From the NCBI RefSeq assembly GCF_001403875.1, contig NZ_LN884295.1, forward strand, positions 62,001 through 126,000: a stretch of DNA of 64,000 nucleotides, written 5' to 3'. This stretch comes from Paenibacillus ihumii. Its GTDB lineage: Bacteria > Bacillota > Bacilli > Paenibacillales > Paenibacillaceae. Shown here piece by piece: positions 25,733-34,972 of the stretch. The notes beneath the pieces are model-generated. The model saw only the letters and a program-made list of their open reading frames with translations. It was not told the DNA's origin and did not search any database. Position 1 is the stretch's first letter, and each line of letters starts with the position of its first letter. The position numbers were made by a program, and so were the translations under genes.

Positions 25733-26158
25733 ATGCATGATTTTGGTTTCCCGCCGATGGGAGGGGGCGGCTTTTTTAATACGATGTCCACCCTGTTCCC
25801 TATCATTTTTATCGTCATATTGGGAATTATCATCGCTACTTTCGTCTCTAACGGAGTAAAATACGCCCAAAACCAACGCTCGCCCCAGAAATCCGTATTC
25901 GCTACCATTGTATCCAAGCGGACTTACGTAGAGCATCATTCCAGCCACCATGCAAATGATCATATGCATTCCTCCACATCGCGCACTCACTATTACATCA
26001 CCCTGCAATTCGATAACGGAGAACGCAAGGAATATCTTGACGTTAAGAACCTGTATGGCCTCGTCGCCGAAGGCGATACTGGATATGCTCTCGTGCAGGG
26101 CGAATGGATCGTGGCCTTTGAGCGCAGCGTGGAAGGAAGCCGGGAGAGGGCTTATTAA
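25733..26158 (+). CDS. DUF2500-type membrane-anchored protein
   Basis: A 141-residue protein: a short Gly/Phe-rich start (PPMGGGGFF), one helix at about residues 20-45, then a soluble domain with VFATIVSKRTYVEHHSS, a His/Ser-rich turn, YYITLQFDNGERKEY and GDTGYALVQGEWIVAFER. This matches the DUF2500 family, probable small oligonucleotide/beta-barrel-like membrane proteins without a known role. AAGGAGG eight bases before the ATG at 25733 decides the start; the longer frame from 25616 has no ribosome site. Confidence 0.8.
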   Translation: MHDFGFPPMGGGGFFNTMSTLFPIIFIVILGIIIATFVSNGVKYAQNQRSPQKSVFATIVSKRTYVEHHSSHHANDHMHSSTSRTHYYITLQFDNGERKEYLDVKNLYGLVAEGDTGYALVQGEWIVAFERSVEGSRERAY

Positions 26159-26160
26159 GG

Positions 26161-26193
26161 GCTTATTGAAAGCTTATTGAAAGCTTATTGAGG
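26161..26193. repeat. Three 11-bp tandem repeats (GCTTATTGAAA)
   Basis: Three copies of GCTTATTGAAA (the last ends GGG) start directly after the DUF2500 gene. Looser copies (GGGCTGATTGAGGGAGATTGA) follow to about 26220. This is a small slippage-type array. Confidence 0.75.
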
Positions 26194-26236
26194 GCTGAGG
26201 GCTGATTGAGGGAGATTGACGATAAGCTCAAGCGTG

Positions 26237-26271
26237 AAAGCCGGTTCCTCGCTTAGAGAAACCGGTTTTTT
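26237..26271 (+). terminator. Terminator after the DUF2500 gene
   Basis: A nine-pair stem (AAGCCGGTT at 26238-26246 with AACCGGTTT, using one G-T pair) is followed by six T on the plus strand. Confidence 0.8.
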
Positions 26272-26333
26272 GCCGCTCATAAAGTTCTTGAAATATAGAG
26301 ATTCAATAAAAGAAAGCTGGTGTTCTCATCTAC

Positions 26334-27449
26334 ATGAACAAGCTGCTGAGGCCGCTGCCATTTCTTCTCGCACTAACTCTGCTGTGTATTCTTACAGCTC
26401 TTCTGCTGCCAATAACCGAAAAGGCAATTATCCTAGCTTCCGTTATATTCTCGGCTTACCTGCTGGCGACCCTCATTCACGAATCGGGTCACTTGCTGGC
26501 AGGCGCTTGGGCGGGGCTGAAGCCGAAGGAGATGATTGTCGGCCCATTCCGCATCGCTTTTACCGGACGTTCCATCGTCCTGCGTTCCAACGATAGTTGG
26601 CTGTGCTTTGGGGGAACGATGCGCTTTGCCGCCCCCTCCAGCAATCTAGAAGAGGTGGCAAGAAAATGGTCCTGGATGGCTCTTGGCGGACCCGCAGGAA
26701 ATCTGCTCACCGCTCTTCTAATTCTGCTCCTTGCCCCCACCCCCTATTTGTGGGCGGAGTGTTTACTGTGGATAAGCTTTGGTCTCGCGGCTGCAACACT
26801 TTTTCCTTTATCCAATGGAGTCAGCCATTCCGATGGAAGGCTGTTCCTGATTCTGTATAAGAAATCGGCCAGGGCGAGCCTATTGATAGCCGGTGTTATT
26901 CTGCAGAAGGATTACCTGTCCGAGCGCCGGCCCGCCGAATGGAATCCGAGAATTACCGACACAGCCGCCCGGTTGCTATGCGACCTACCGGAACGGACGT
27001 TAGAACAGCTCGCTGAGGAGAGCGAGCTGCGGATGTTTCTCTATTATCATTTTGCCGATAAAGAACAACCGAAGGAAGCGGTAGAATATATCCAGCCCGT
27101 CAGCTTGACCAAGCATCCTTCTGCCGCCACCCCATTAAGCCGCATCATGATCGACAGCCTGTATGCTGTGCATCTTCTAACGCATTCTCCGTGCAGCACT
27201 GAATCCCGTCAGGAAGCAGAGGCGCTTGTCAAAGGCCTGTCTGACCGCGAGCCCTACAGCTACCACAAAGCCTGGGCGGCCTTGCTGTCCACACAGGGAC
27301 AAACGGAAGAAGCAGCCAGACACTTAACTCAAGCTCAAATTCTTCTGCATCGCTGGTTCAGGCCGTTTGGAACTTATCATTTCGAACTGGCCTCCTTATC
27401 GCAAATTCAAGATCGCCTGGACAAAGCTTCCAAAGCCGCAAAGAATTAA
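26334..27449 (+). CDS. M50-like membrane zinc metallopeptidase
   Basis: The 371-residue protein begins with two helices. The zinc motif HESGH lies at residues 49-53 in the second helix, and a later SHSDGR stands where site-2 proteases carry the third zinc ligand (xDG). GGPAGNLL, typical for this family between the motifs, is present. The C-terminal 150 residues are helical, TPR-like and probably cytoplasmic. It would cut membrane proteins within the bilayer. Its stop overlaps the convergent SDR gene by four bases. Confidence 0.85.
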   Translation: MNKLLRPLPFLLALTLLCILTALLLPITEKAIILASVIFSAYLLATLIHESGHLLAGAWAGLKPKEMIVGPFRIAFTGRSIVLRSNDSWLCFGGTMRFAAPSSNLEEVARKWSWMALGGPAGNLLTALLILLLAPTPYLWAECLLWISFGLAAATLFPLSNGVSHSDGRLFLILYKKSARASLLIAGVILQKDYLSERRPAEWNPRITDTAARLLCDLPERTLEQLAEESELRMFLYYHFADKEQPKEAVEYIQPVSLTKHPSAATPLSRIMIDSLYAVHLLTHSPCSTESRQEAEALVKGLSDREPYSYHKAWAALLSTQGQTEEAARHLTQAQILLHRWFRPFGTYHFELASLSQIQDRLDKASKAAKN

Positions 27450-28378
27450 TTGACCGGCAGCCCTTGGGCTTGGGCATAATGGCCCCAATGCGGCCTGCGG
27501 CCGTCGATATCGCGATACCCGTACTCATCGGACAAGCTCCAGCTTGACCAGACCTGGCCCGCTTTGGCCGCCACCTGGGGATCGGCAGCGAGCGCTGCGA
27601 TTCCTTGCGCCAGGAAATACGGTGTTTCCGATTCAGCATAATGCGGCTCTTTGGCAATAGCATCCTGCCAATTCTCCTCCTCTACGCCAAAATGCTCCAG
27701 CATTTGCTCGGACCGCAGAAATCCCGGCGTCACCGCTAATGCAGTCACATTATAGGGACGGAGCTCTTCGTGCATAGCGGCTGCCAGGTGGATCGGGGAT
27801 ATTTTGGCCAGGCTGTAATATAGATTGCCGCGATAGTTGTAGCTTACCCCGTCCGTCACTTCAATGATCAGCCCTGATTTCCTTGCAACCATTAACGGCG
27901 CACCATAGTAGCTCGTAATCATATGGCCTGTGACCGCCCGTTCCTGCATGAGCAGCCCCTTTGCCAGCGAGGCTTCCCAGAATGGAACTCCCCATTCAGT
28001 TAAATGCTCGCCGCCCCATAAATCATTCACAAGGATGTCCAGCCGTCCATCCTGCTCCGCGCTAACCCGCTCGAACAAGGCTTTTACCTCTTCTTCCACC
28101 GTATGGTCTGTCCGGACCGGAATTCCCTTGCCTCCGCAAGCCGTTACCAGTTCGGCCGTCTCCTCGATCGTCTCCGAGCGCTGCAGATCGGAAGGGTTCC
28201 CGCGAACGCTCCGCCCTGTGCAGTATACGGTAGCCCCCGCCGCGCCTAGCGTTACCGCGATCGCCCGCCCAGCCCCTCTTGTCGCGCCAGTCACGACGGC
28301 AACCTTGCCCTGCAGCGAATTTTGCTCTACGCTCGCCATTAAGCTGGCCAGCCGTTCCTTTTCCATTTTGATATTCAT
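27446..28378 (-). CDS. Short-chain dehydrogenase/reductase
   Basis: An SDR-type NAD(P)H-dependent oxidoreductase of 310 residues. The cofactor motif TGATRGAGRA lies near residues 30-39, VNDLWGG stands in place of the usual NNAG, and the YYSLAK segment holds the catalytic Tyr and Lys (YxxxK). The VNDLWGG replacement and the length fit the DHRS1-like subgroup. The substrate is unknown. The gene converges on the M50 protease gene, with stops overlapping. Confidence 0.9.
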   Translation of the reverse strand: MNIKMEKERLASLMASVEQNSLQGKVAVVTGATRGAGRAIAVTLGAAGATVYCTGRSVRGNPSDLQRSETIEETAELVTACGGKGIPVRTDHTVEEEVKALFERVSAEQDGRLDILVNDLWGGEHLTEWGVPFWEASLAKGLLMQERAVTGHMITSYYGAPLMVARKSGLIIEVTDGVSYNYRGNLYYSLAKISPIHLAAAMHEELRPYNVTALAVTPGFLRSEQMLEHFGVEEENWQDAIAKEPHYAESETPYFLAQGIAALAADPQVAAKAGQVWSSWSLSDEYGYRDIDGRRPHWGHYAQAQGLPVN

Positions 28379-28481
28379 ATTGATCCATTCCCTCCCCGGT
28401 GATTTGTATAGACTTCCTCTTTAGCTTACTCCAGAATATATGACATCTTTTGTCTTATATCACGGCCGAAAGAAGCCTGAA

Positions 28482-28529
28482 TTAAAAATAAGACCCACTG
28501 ACAGGATGATGAACATGCCCGCGGGTCTC
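28482..28529 (-). terminator. Terminator of the ring-cleaving dioxygenase gene
   Basis: On the minus strand AGACCC pairs with GGGTCT around a 22-base loop that can itself pair, followed by TATTTTTAATT. Confidence 0.6.
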
Positions 28530-28582
28530 TCTTGGGTCGTGCTGAACCATTTATGATCAAACTATCAAGCTTGCAAGCCATG

Positions 28583-29557
28583 TTACTGCTTGGTATCCAG
28601 CGGCTCCAGCTGAGCCTCGATCTGCTCGCGCTTCGCCTCCAGAAATGGCGGGAGAGCGAGTGATTCGCCCAAACGCTCGATATCCTCGTCCGTGTCAAAG
28701 CCCGGACCATCGGTGGCGATTTCGAACAAAATACCATTCGGCTCTCTGAAATACAGCGACCGGAAATAGAAGCGGTCCACAAAGCCAGAGCTTGGAATCC
28801 TCGCCGCTTTAAGCCGGGTGACCCAGGCGCGCAGCTCCTCCTCATCCTCCACGCGGAAAGCCACATGGTGCACCCCGCCGCGGCCAAGGCGCTCTTTGGG
28901 CAGATCATTTCGCTCCTCGATGTGTACTTCGGCCCCTGTGCCGCCTTCCCCGGTCTCAAATACTTGAATATCCGGCTGTCCGGCAATACTGGACGGATAT
29001 TCTCCTTTCTTCCTAAAGCCCATCAGCCCGGTGAGCACCAAGATCGTTTGCTCGGGGTTTGCTACGGTGAATTGCACCGGACCTAGGCCCGTAATCCCGT
29101 ATTCCGCAGGTACGGCGCTTTTTTCCCAAGGTATGCCGCCCTGAACGCCTTCATTGTGTTCATCAGAAACGAGAATTAATCTTTGGCCCTCAAAATCGGT
29201 GAAGGCCAGCGCCGCTCTTCCCGCCCGCTTGGTAATGTCTCCACGCTCCACGCCATGCTCATCCAGCCTTTTGCTCCAATAAGCTAGCGCTGCATCATTC
29301 GGAACGCGCAGGGAGATAGCCGAAATGCTGTTGTTCCCGTCCCGGTTGCGGCCCGCCATTGGGATTTCGAAGAACGTCAGCTCTGTTCCCGGATTTCCTC
29401 TGCCATCTCCGTAGAACAGGTGATATACGGAAACATCGTCCTGATTCACTGTCTTCTTGACCAACCTAAGCCCCAACACCTTCGTGTAAAAATCAAAGTT
29501 GTTCTGGGCATTCGCCGTAATGGCCGATACGTGATGAATTCCTTTAAAATGCATCAT
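28583..29557 (-). CDS. Ring-cleaving dioxygenase, VOC superfamily (MhqO-like)
   Basis: The 324-residue protein has two VOC halves: GIHHVSAITANAQNNFDFYT at residues 5-25 (first metal His) and GVHHVAFRVEDE (second His) with EPNGILFEIATDGPGF (Glu ligand) later on. This is the layout of the MhqO/MhqE/MhqA extradiol dioxygenases that detoxify quinones and catechols with iron. GGAGGG precedes the double ATG. No MarR-type MhqR gene is adjacent. Confidence 0.9.
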   Translation of the reverse strand: MMHFKGIHHVSAITANAQNNFDFYTKVLGLRLVKKTVNQDDVSVYHLFYGDGRGNPGTELTFFEIPMAGRNRDGNNSISAISLRVPNDAALAYWSKRLDEHGVERGDITKRAGRAALAFTDFEGQRLILVSDEHNEGVQGGIPWEKSAVPAEYGITGLGPVQFTVANPEQTILVLTGLMGFRKKGEYPSSIAGQPDIQVFETGEGGTGAEVHIEERNDLPKERLGRGGVHHVAFRVEDEEELRAWVTRLKAARIPSSGFVDRFYFRSLYFREPNGILFEIATDGPGFDTDEDIERLGESLALPPFLEAKREQIEAQLEPLDTKQ

Positions 29558-29646
29558 GATCCCTCCATGTTAGTAGATTGCACATGCTGCTGCGATCTAT
29601 TCTTGTTCCAGTGGGAAATGCTGAATCTCCCGCAAATATTGGTTTG

Positions 29647-29976
29647 CTATGTGGAAGACGAATTTTTAAGCTTTATATAAGTTTTTTTAATTATTTCGAT
29701 AGTTAAGTAAATCAGAACCACATTTAAAAGATATAAATGCCCTCGTAATGAAACAAATTGAGTAAACATATCCCATGTGTACAGTTGATATTTTTGCCTT
29801 GGCAAGTTTTCGCTGAAATAGTATAAAAACCTAATCGGAAAACCTATTGCATAAGTGCTATCACCGACTAATTTAAAATTCGAAATAGATATAGAAAAAA
29901 ACGGCAATGCCATGCTTATTATTAAAGTCGTTACAGCAGATTTATTCAATTCTCGCTTATCTTTTCTCGCTCTCAA
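29647..29976 (-). CDS. Small AT-rich membrane protein, unknown
   Basis: A 109-residue protein with a basic start (MRARKDKRELNK), a hydrophobic segment near residues 15-32 and another near 78-95 before a basic tail. The start is a TTG with AGGGGGGAG ten bases upstream, which supports a real gene. Its base composition is clearly more AT-rich than its neighbours, which suggests recent arrival. I recognise no family. Confidence 0.6.
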   Translation of the reverse strand: MRARKDKRELNKSAVTTLIISMALPFFSISISNFKLVGDSTYAIGFPIRFLYYFSENLPRQKYQLYTWDMFTQFVSLRGHLYLLNVVLIYLTIEIIKKTYIKLKNSSST

Positions 29977-30045
29977 CGTTAGAATACTCCCCCCTCTCTA
30001 ATTCTTATTCCAAAAAAGGATGGATAAAAATTCGAAGAAAACATA

Positions 30046-30072
30046 GCAAAACCAGCACCGAAGTGGTACTGG
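30046..30072 (-). terminator. Terminator of the deo/pdp operon
   Basis: On the minus strand CCAGTACC pairs with GGTGCTGG around a five-base loop and is followed by TTTTGC, about 80 bases after the pdp stop. Confidence 0.75.
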
Positions 30073-30149
30073 GTTGCTTTTTTATGGAAACTGTATTCGT
30101 TTTGCAGCAAGGCTCTCTTCTGGGGGCAGATTTCTGTTGCCGGTCGAGC

Positions 30150-31451
30150 CTACTCAGTCACAAAGCCGTGAATGAGTGCTGGTACTGTTGCCTGCTCGGC
30201 AATCGTGATATTCGCATAGATTCTCTCAATAACCTCATCGACGTTGTCGCGGTTGGCGTGAATCGTTACCAGAGACTCTCCCGCCGCTACCTTGTCGCCG
30301 ATTTTCTTGTTCAGCATCAGGCCGACCGCCAGATCGATTTCCGATTCCTTCGTAGCGCGTCCCGCTCCGAGAAGCATAGCCGCCGTACCGATCTCATCGG
30401 CGACGATGGAGGCGACGACGCCGCTCTGCTTGGCCGGCACCTCAATCCGGTACGCCGCTGTCGGCAGCTTACCGGGATCATCGACGATGGAGGCGTCCCC
30501 GCCCTGATTGGCGATGAATTCCTTAAATTTGGCCAGCGCCTTGCCGCTGGAAATCGCCTCCCTCAGCTGCTCCTCCGCTTCCTCCAGCGAAGCGGCCTTG
30601 CCTGCCAGAAAGACCATTTGACGGCCAAGGGCCAGGCACAGCTCCTCCAAATCCTTCGGCCCGCGGCCGCGAAGGGTGTCGATCGCTTCGCGAACCTCCA
30701 GGGCGTTGCCAATCGCTGCGCCGAGCGGCTGGCTCATGTCGGAGATGACCGCCATCGTTCTGCGGCCGACATTGTTGCCGATGCTGACCATGGCATGCGC
30801 AAGCTCCTTGGCGTCCTCCACGGTCTTCATAAATGCGCCGGCCCCTGTCTTCACATCCAGAACGATCGCATCCGAGCCTGCGGCAATCTTCTTGCTCATA
30901 ATGGAGCTGGCGATCAGCGGGATCGAATTGACCGTGGCTGTTACGTCGCGCAGCGCGTATAGCTTCTTGTCCGCTGGCGTCAGATTGCCGCTCTGGCCGA
31001 CGACCGCGATTCTATACTCGTTGACGAGCCTGACGAATTCCTCCCTGCCGATTTCAACATGAAAGCCGGGGATAGATTCCAGCTTATCGGTCGTGCCGCC
31101 GGTATGGCCCAGCCCCCGCCCCGACATTTTGGCCACGGGGATGCCCAGCGCGGCGACCAGCGGAGCGAGGATAAGCGTCGTCGTATCCCCGACGCCCCCG
31201 GTGGAGTGCTTGTCAACCTTCACGCCTTCGATCCCTGACAGGTTAATTGTATCGCCAGAGCGAACCATCGCCATCGTCAAATCAGCCCGTTCACGCTCGC
31301 TCATATCCTGGAAATAGATCGCCATGGCCAGCGCGCTCACCTGATAATCGGGAATCTCGCCCCGCGTATAACCCTCGATGATGAAATTAATTTCCTCGGT
31401 CGTGAGCTCCTGCCCATCGCGCTTCTTCTCAATCAAGTCCACCATTCTCAT
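30150..31451 (-). CDS. pdp: Pyrimidine-nucleoside phosphorylase
   Basis: The enzyme splits thymidine, deoxyuridine or uridine with phosphate to the base and (deoxy)ribose 1-phosphate. The 433 residues show the family signature around [19 protein letters not shown] and the phosphate loop [14 protein letters not shown]. Length and the [13 protein letters not shown] start fit Gram-positive Pdp. GAGGAG precedes the ATG. It is the last gene of the deo operon; its product (deoxy)ribose 1-phosphate goes to DeoB. Confidence 0.97.
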   Translation of the reverse strand: MRMVDLIEKKRDGQELTTEEINFIIEGYTRGEIPDYQVSALAMAIYFQDMSERERADLTMAMVRSGDTINLSGIEGVKVDKHSTGGVGDTTTLILAPLVAALGIPVAKMSGRGLGHTGGTTDKLESIPGFHVEIGREEFVRLVNEYRIAVVGQSGNLTPADKKLYALRDVTATVNSIPLIASSIMSKKIAAGSDAIVLDVKTGAGAFMKTVEDAKELAHAMVSIGNNVGRRTMAVISDMSQPLGAAIGNALEVREAIDTLRGRGPKDLEELCLALGRQMVFLAGKAASLEEAEEQLREAISSGKALAKFKEFIANQGGDASIVDDPGKLPTAAYRIEVPAKQSGVVASIVADEIGTAAMLLGAGRATKESEIDLAVGLMLNKKIGDKVAAGESLVTIHANRDNVDEVIERIYANITIAEQATVPALIHGFVTE

Positions 31452-31574
31452 CGCAGATTCTCCTCATTATGATCTGATTGGCTGCTCTCGCATAGCATCC
31501 CATAACCTGACTTGCATCCAGCAATCCGGGCTCGAGCTGCTTTATCGCCGGAAACTGTATGAAACTAAAGAAAA

Positions 31575-32282
31575 TTACAATGAAGCGGCCGTTTCCAGGG
31601 CAACCTCCATCATGTCATGGAAGGTTGTCTGCCGTTCTTCCGCCGTGGTCTCTTCCCCAGTAATCAAATGATCGCTCACGGTGAGAATCGTGAGTGCGTT
31701 CACCCCGAACTTGGCTGCGATGGTATAGAGGGCGGTCGTCTCCATTTCTACGCCCAGCACCCCGTAATCCATCAGCTTCTGTACGATGGATTGGTCATCG
31801 CGGTAGAACATGTCGGAGGTAAATACATTGCCGACATGCATATTCAGCCCTTTGGCGAGCCCGCGTTCATACGCAGCCTTAAGCAGCTGAAAGCTGGCGA
31901 TTGGCGAGTAGTCATAGCCGCCGAAGGCATGGCGGTTCATGCTCGAATCCGTGCATGAGGCCTGGGCGAGGATAACCTCCCGCACGCGGACATGCTCCTG
32001 CATTGCGCCGCATGTGCCGACGCGCATCAGATTTTTGACGCCATATTCCTGGATCAGCTCATGAACATAGATCCCTATGGACGGAATGCCCATTCCGGTA
32101 CCCTGCACGGACACCCGCTTTCCTTGATAGGTCCCCGTAAATCCGAGCATGCCTCGTACTTCGTTGTAACAAGTCACGTCGCTCAAATAGGTCTCCGCGA
32201 TATATTTCGCCCGCAGCGGATCGCCCGGCAGCAGAATCGTATCCGCAACGTCTCCCGGCTTGGCTCCAATGTGTACGCTCAT
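31575..32282 (-). CDS. deoD: Purine-nucleoside phosphorylase, DeoD type
   Basis: Hexameric-type purine nucleoside phosphorylase that frees purines from (deoxy)nucleosides, giving (deoxy)ribose 1-phosphate. The 235 residues begin [20 protein letters not shown] and hold [19 protein letters not shown] and EMETTALY with the purine-binding Glu-Met-Glu. The catalytic Asp is in VSDHL. It lies between deoB and pdp in the same direction, with short gaps, as part of the nucleoside salvage operon. Confidence 0.97.
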   Translation of the reverse strand: MSVHIGAKPGDVADTILLPGDPLRAKYIAETYLSDVTCYNEVRGMLGFTGTYQGKRVSVQGTGMGIPSIGIYVHELIQEYGVKNLMRVGTCGAMQEHVRVREVILAQASCTDSSMNRHAFGGYDYSPIASFQLLKAAYERGLAKGLNMHVGNVFTSDMFYRDDQSIVQKLMDYGVLGVEMETTALYTIAAKFGVNALTILTVSDHLITGEETTAEERQTTFHDMMEVALETAASL

Positions 32283-32309
32283 CGTGGCTTCCTCCTATCC
32301 TCGATATGG

Positions 32310-33491
32310 TTACTGCAATTCGTTCAAAAAGCTTGCCCCGTGCTCCGGCAGCTTGACGCCGAAGTTGTCCGCTACGGTAGCTCCGATATCCGCGAAGGTT
32401 CTGCGCAGCGGCAATTCCTTTCCTCCTCCGGCAAAAGACTTGGAATACACCAGCAGCGGCACGTATTCTCGCGTATGATCCGTTCCTTTATATGTCGGGT
32501 CGTTGCCGTGATCTGCCGTAATGATCAGCAGGTCGTCGTCCTGGAGCAGCTCGAATACCTCCGGCAGGCGGGCATCGTATTCCTCTAGCGCCTGTCCGTA
32601 GCCTTTCGGATTACGCCGATGGCCATAGACGGCGTCGAAATCAACCAGATTCAGGAAGGATAACCCGTTGAACGGCGTCTTGATCGTCTCGATCAGCTTA
32701 TCCATGCCGTCCATGTTGGACACGGTGCGCACCGCCTTGGTCACCCCTTCCCCGTCATAAATATCGGAAATTTTGCCCAGGGCGATCACGTCGAAACCGC
32801 GATCCTTCAGCTCATTCATCGTCGTACGTCCAAACGGCTTTAGCGCATAGTCATGCCGGTTCGATGTCCGCGTGAAATTGCCCGGCTCGCCGACAAACGG
32901 ACGGGCGATAATCCGGCCCAGCATATAAGGATCGTCCAAAGTGATCTCGCGGCAGAACTCGCAAATTTCGTAGAGCTCTTCTAGCGGCACTACCTCTTCA
33001 TGAGCGGCGATCTGCAGCACAGAATCGGCGGAGGTATAAACGATCAGCGCGCCCGTCTTCATATGCTCCTCGCCCAGCTCGGCAATAATCTCCGTCCCGC
33101 TGGCCGGTTTGTTGCCGATGACGCTGCGGCCCGTCTTCTCCTCGATGCGGCGAATGAGCTCCTCGGGGAAGCCGTCCGGAAAGACGCGGAACGGCGTATC
33201 GATGTACAGACCCATAATCTCCCAATGTCCAGTCATCGTATCTTTACCCCGCGAGGCCTCCTGCATTTTCGTATAATACGCCAGCGGCTGAACCGCTTGA
33301 GGCACGCCCAGAATCGGCTCGATGTTAGACAAGCCGAGCTTGGCCATGTTCGGCATGTTAAGCCCGCCGCAGGCCTCGGCAATATGCCCGAGTGTATCCG
33401 CTCCCAAGTCGTCGAATTCGGCAGCATCCGGCGCTTCGCCGATCCCGACGGAGTCCAGGACGATCAGGTGGATTCTTTTGAATTTTGCCAT
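32310..33491 (-). CDS. deoB: Phosphopentomutase
   Basis: DeoB converts (deoxy)ribose 1-phosphate to the 5-phosphate for the aldolase DeoC. The 393-residue protein has the alkaline-phosphatase-fold metal motifs: [13 protein letters not shown] near residues 11-23 and [18 protein letters not shown] near 328-345. The length is typical. It is the first of three tightly linked genes (deoB-deoD-pdp). The usual partner deoC is 590 bases upstream across repeat-rich DNA, so deoB probably has its own promoter there. Confidence 0.97.
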   Translation of the reverse strand: MAKFKRIHLIVLDSVGIGEAPDAAEFDDLGADTLGHIAEACGGLNMPNMAKLGLSNIEPILGVPQAVQPLAYYTKMQEASRGKDTMTGHWEIMGLYIDTPFRVFPDGFPEELIRRIEEKTGRSVIGNKPASGTEIIAELGEEHMKTGALIVYTSADSVLQIAAHEEVVPLEELYEICEFCREITLDDPYMLGRIIARPFVGEPGNFTRTSNRHDYALKPFGRTTMNELKDRGFDVIALGKISDIYDGEGVTKAVRTVSNMDGMDKLIETIKTPFNGLSFLNLVDFDAVYGHRRNPKGYGQALEEYDARLPEVFELLQDDDLLIITADHGNDPTYKGTDHTREYVPLLVYSKSFAGGGKELPLRRTFADIGATVADNFGVKLPEHGASFLNELQ

Positions 33492-33699
33492 GCTCTCTCA
33501 CTGCTTCCTTTCTGCGCTATGATGCGTTGATCAGATGTAACCCGGCTGAGTTATGCTCCTGCTGGTTGTTGCTCCTTAGATCAGGGCACATCGTGCGAAC
33601 TGCTCCCTGTCGCGCACGATGCGGATCCGGGGCATGCTTGGATGGCTGCCGGCCATATACTACTACTGAGTTAATGATGTGGCAGGCTCGCTGGGGCTG

Positions 33700-33800
33700 A
33701 GTTTATGCTGCGACAGGTGCTGTGCCCGGACAAACTTAATGACAGGTCTTATGCTGTGACAGGCTTTATGCTGCGACAGATTTCATGCTATTGCTGAGGT
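33700..33800. repeat. Degenerate TTATGCTGYGACAG repeats
   Basis: TTATGCTGCGACAGG near 33704, TTATGCTGTGACAGG near 33749 and TTATGCTGCGACAGA near 33769 recur in the gap between deoB and deoC, with partial copies around them. No gene was found in 33492-34077. Confidence 0.7.
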
Positions 33801-33926
33801 TAGGCTACGGACGATCTTAAGCTTCTGCTGCTCCGCTGCTTCTGACGAGTCTCGCTGATTCGTGAGAAGCGTCTAGCAGCCTTAATATGCTCGCGACTAT
33901 GCACGCAGGGAGCAAAGCAGTGCGTA

Positions 33927-34025
33927 CGATGTACAGTTGTCAGATGTACAGTACCTGTGTACAGTACGATGTGCAGTTCGTTGTGCAGTTCGATGTACGG
34001 TACGATATACAGCACGTTGTTCAGT
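33927..34025. repeat. 12-bp tandem repeat array (CGATGTACAGTT)
   Basis: About eight units of 12 bases with consensus CGATGTACAGTT run side by side, with a two-base insertion after the first unit. Units differ at the third, fifth and last positions. The array ends about 50 bases before the deoC stop codon, so a deoC message would read into it. Confidence 0.85.
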
Positions 34026-34077
34026 AAAATATAATACGGTGTACAATGCCTGTATCGATGACGCCAGCCGCAGCGGC

Positions 34078-34743
34078 TTAGTAAGCGCTGCTGCCCTGCT
34101 CTCCCTTCACGATCTGCACCCCGGAGCTTGCACCGATGCGGGTGGCGCCGGCTTTAACCATCCGGTGAACGTCCTCCAGGCTGCGAATTCCTCCGGAGGC
34201 TTTTACGCCTATATCAGGGCCTACCGTCCGGCGCATCAGAGCTACATCCTCCACCGACGCCCCGCCGCCCTGGAAGCCGGTAGACGTCTTCACGAAATCG
34301 GCACCGGCCTGCACGGCCAGCCTGCAGGCTCGCACCTTCTCCTCATCCGTCAGCAGAGAGGTCTCAATAATCACTTTAACCAAAGCCTTGCCCGCTGCCG
34401 CATCAACAACGGCCCGAATATCGCGAAGAACGGCATCATCATCCCCAGATTTCAGTGCCCCGATAGGTATAACCATATCGACCTCGGCAGCCCCGCTGCG
34501 AATTGCTTCTTCTGTCTCGTAAGCCTTCGTCCTGGAAGTGGAGGCGCCAAGCGGAAAACCGATGACGGTGCACACCTTCACTCCGGTACCCGCCAGCTGC
34601 TCTGCGGCAAAGGCTATCCAAGCGGGATTCACGCACACGGAAGCAAAGCCGTACTCCTTCGCTTCATTCGCAAGCTGCCTGATATCTTCTAACGTTGCGT
34701 CCGAACGCAGCAGCGTATGATCGATAATGCCAGCTATACTCAA
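34078..34743 (-). CDS. deoC: Deoxyribose-phosphate aldolase
   Basis: DeoC splits deoxyribose 5-phosphate into glyceraldehyde 3-phosphate and acetaldehyde, the last step of deoxynucleoside breakdown. The 221-residue protein has SVCVNP early, the Asp of [11 protein letters not shown], the acid/base Lys in LVKVIIET and the Schiff-base Lys in [10 protein letters not shown], then VKASGGIRS. Everything is intact. It is separated from deoB-deoD-pdp by a 586-base repeat-rich gap. Confidence 0.97.
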   Translation of the reverse strand: MSIAGIIDHTLLRSDATLEDIRQLANEAKEYGFASVCVNPAWIAFAAEQLAGTGVKVCTVIGFPLGASTSRTKAYETEEAIRSGAAEVDMVIPIGALKSGDDDAVLRDIRAVVDAAAGKALVKVIIETSLLTDEEKVRACRLAVQAGADFVKTSTGFQGGGASVEDVALMRRTVGPDIGVKASGGIRSLEDVHRMVKAGATRIGASSGVQIVKGEQGSSAY

Positions 34744-34972
34744 AAATACGCTCTCCTCTATCGTTTGTTTTGATCCATTAAATGATGCAGGAATGAACTA
34801 TACTACCCCAATCTTAACACCCGGATGAACGAATGTATATCGCCTTGTGAAATTATGTTCAAGTCGCGTTTCCTCTTATTGTTCCCGTTTTGGATTCCGT
34901 ATTCAGCAGTCCCCGCGGCTGCAAGGCATTCTCTCACAAAGCTTCGTTAATGGATGGGCTGCCATTGCTTTT

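Noticed and set aside
28426..28986. 186-residue minus-strand frame over the dioxygenase gene
   Set aside because: It shares DNA with the intact dioxygenase in another frame and shows no family features.
29907..30962. 351-residue plus-strand frame over pdp
   Set aside because: It is opposite intact pdp and starts within a terminator region.
33937..34090. Val/Arg/Cys-repeat protein start (plus strand)
   Set aside because: It is the translation of the 12-bp array and has no ribosome site.
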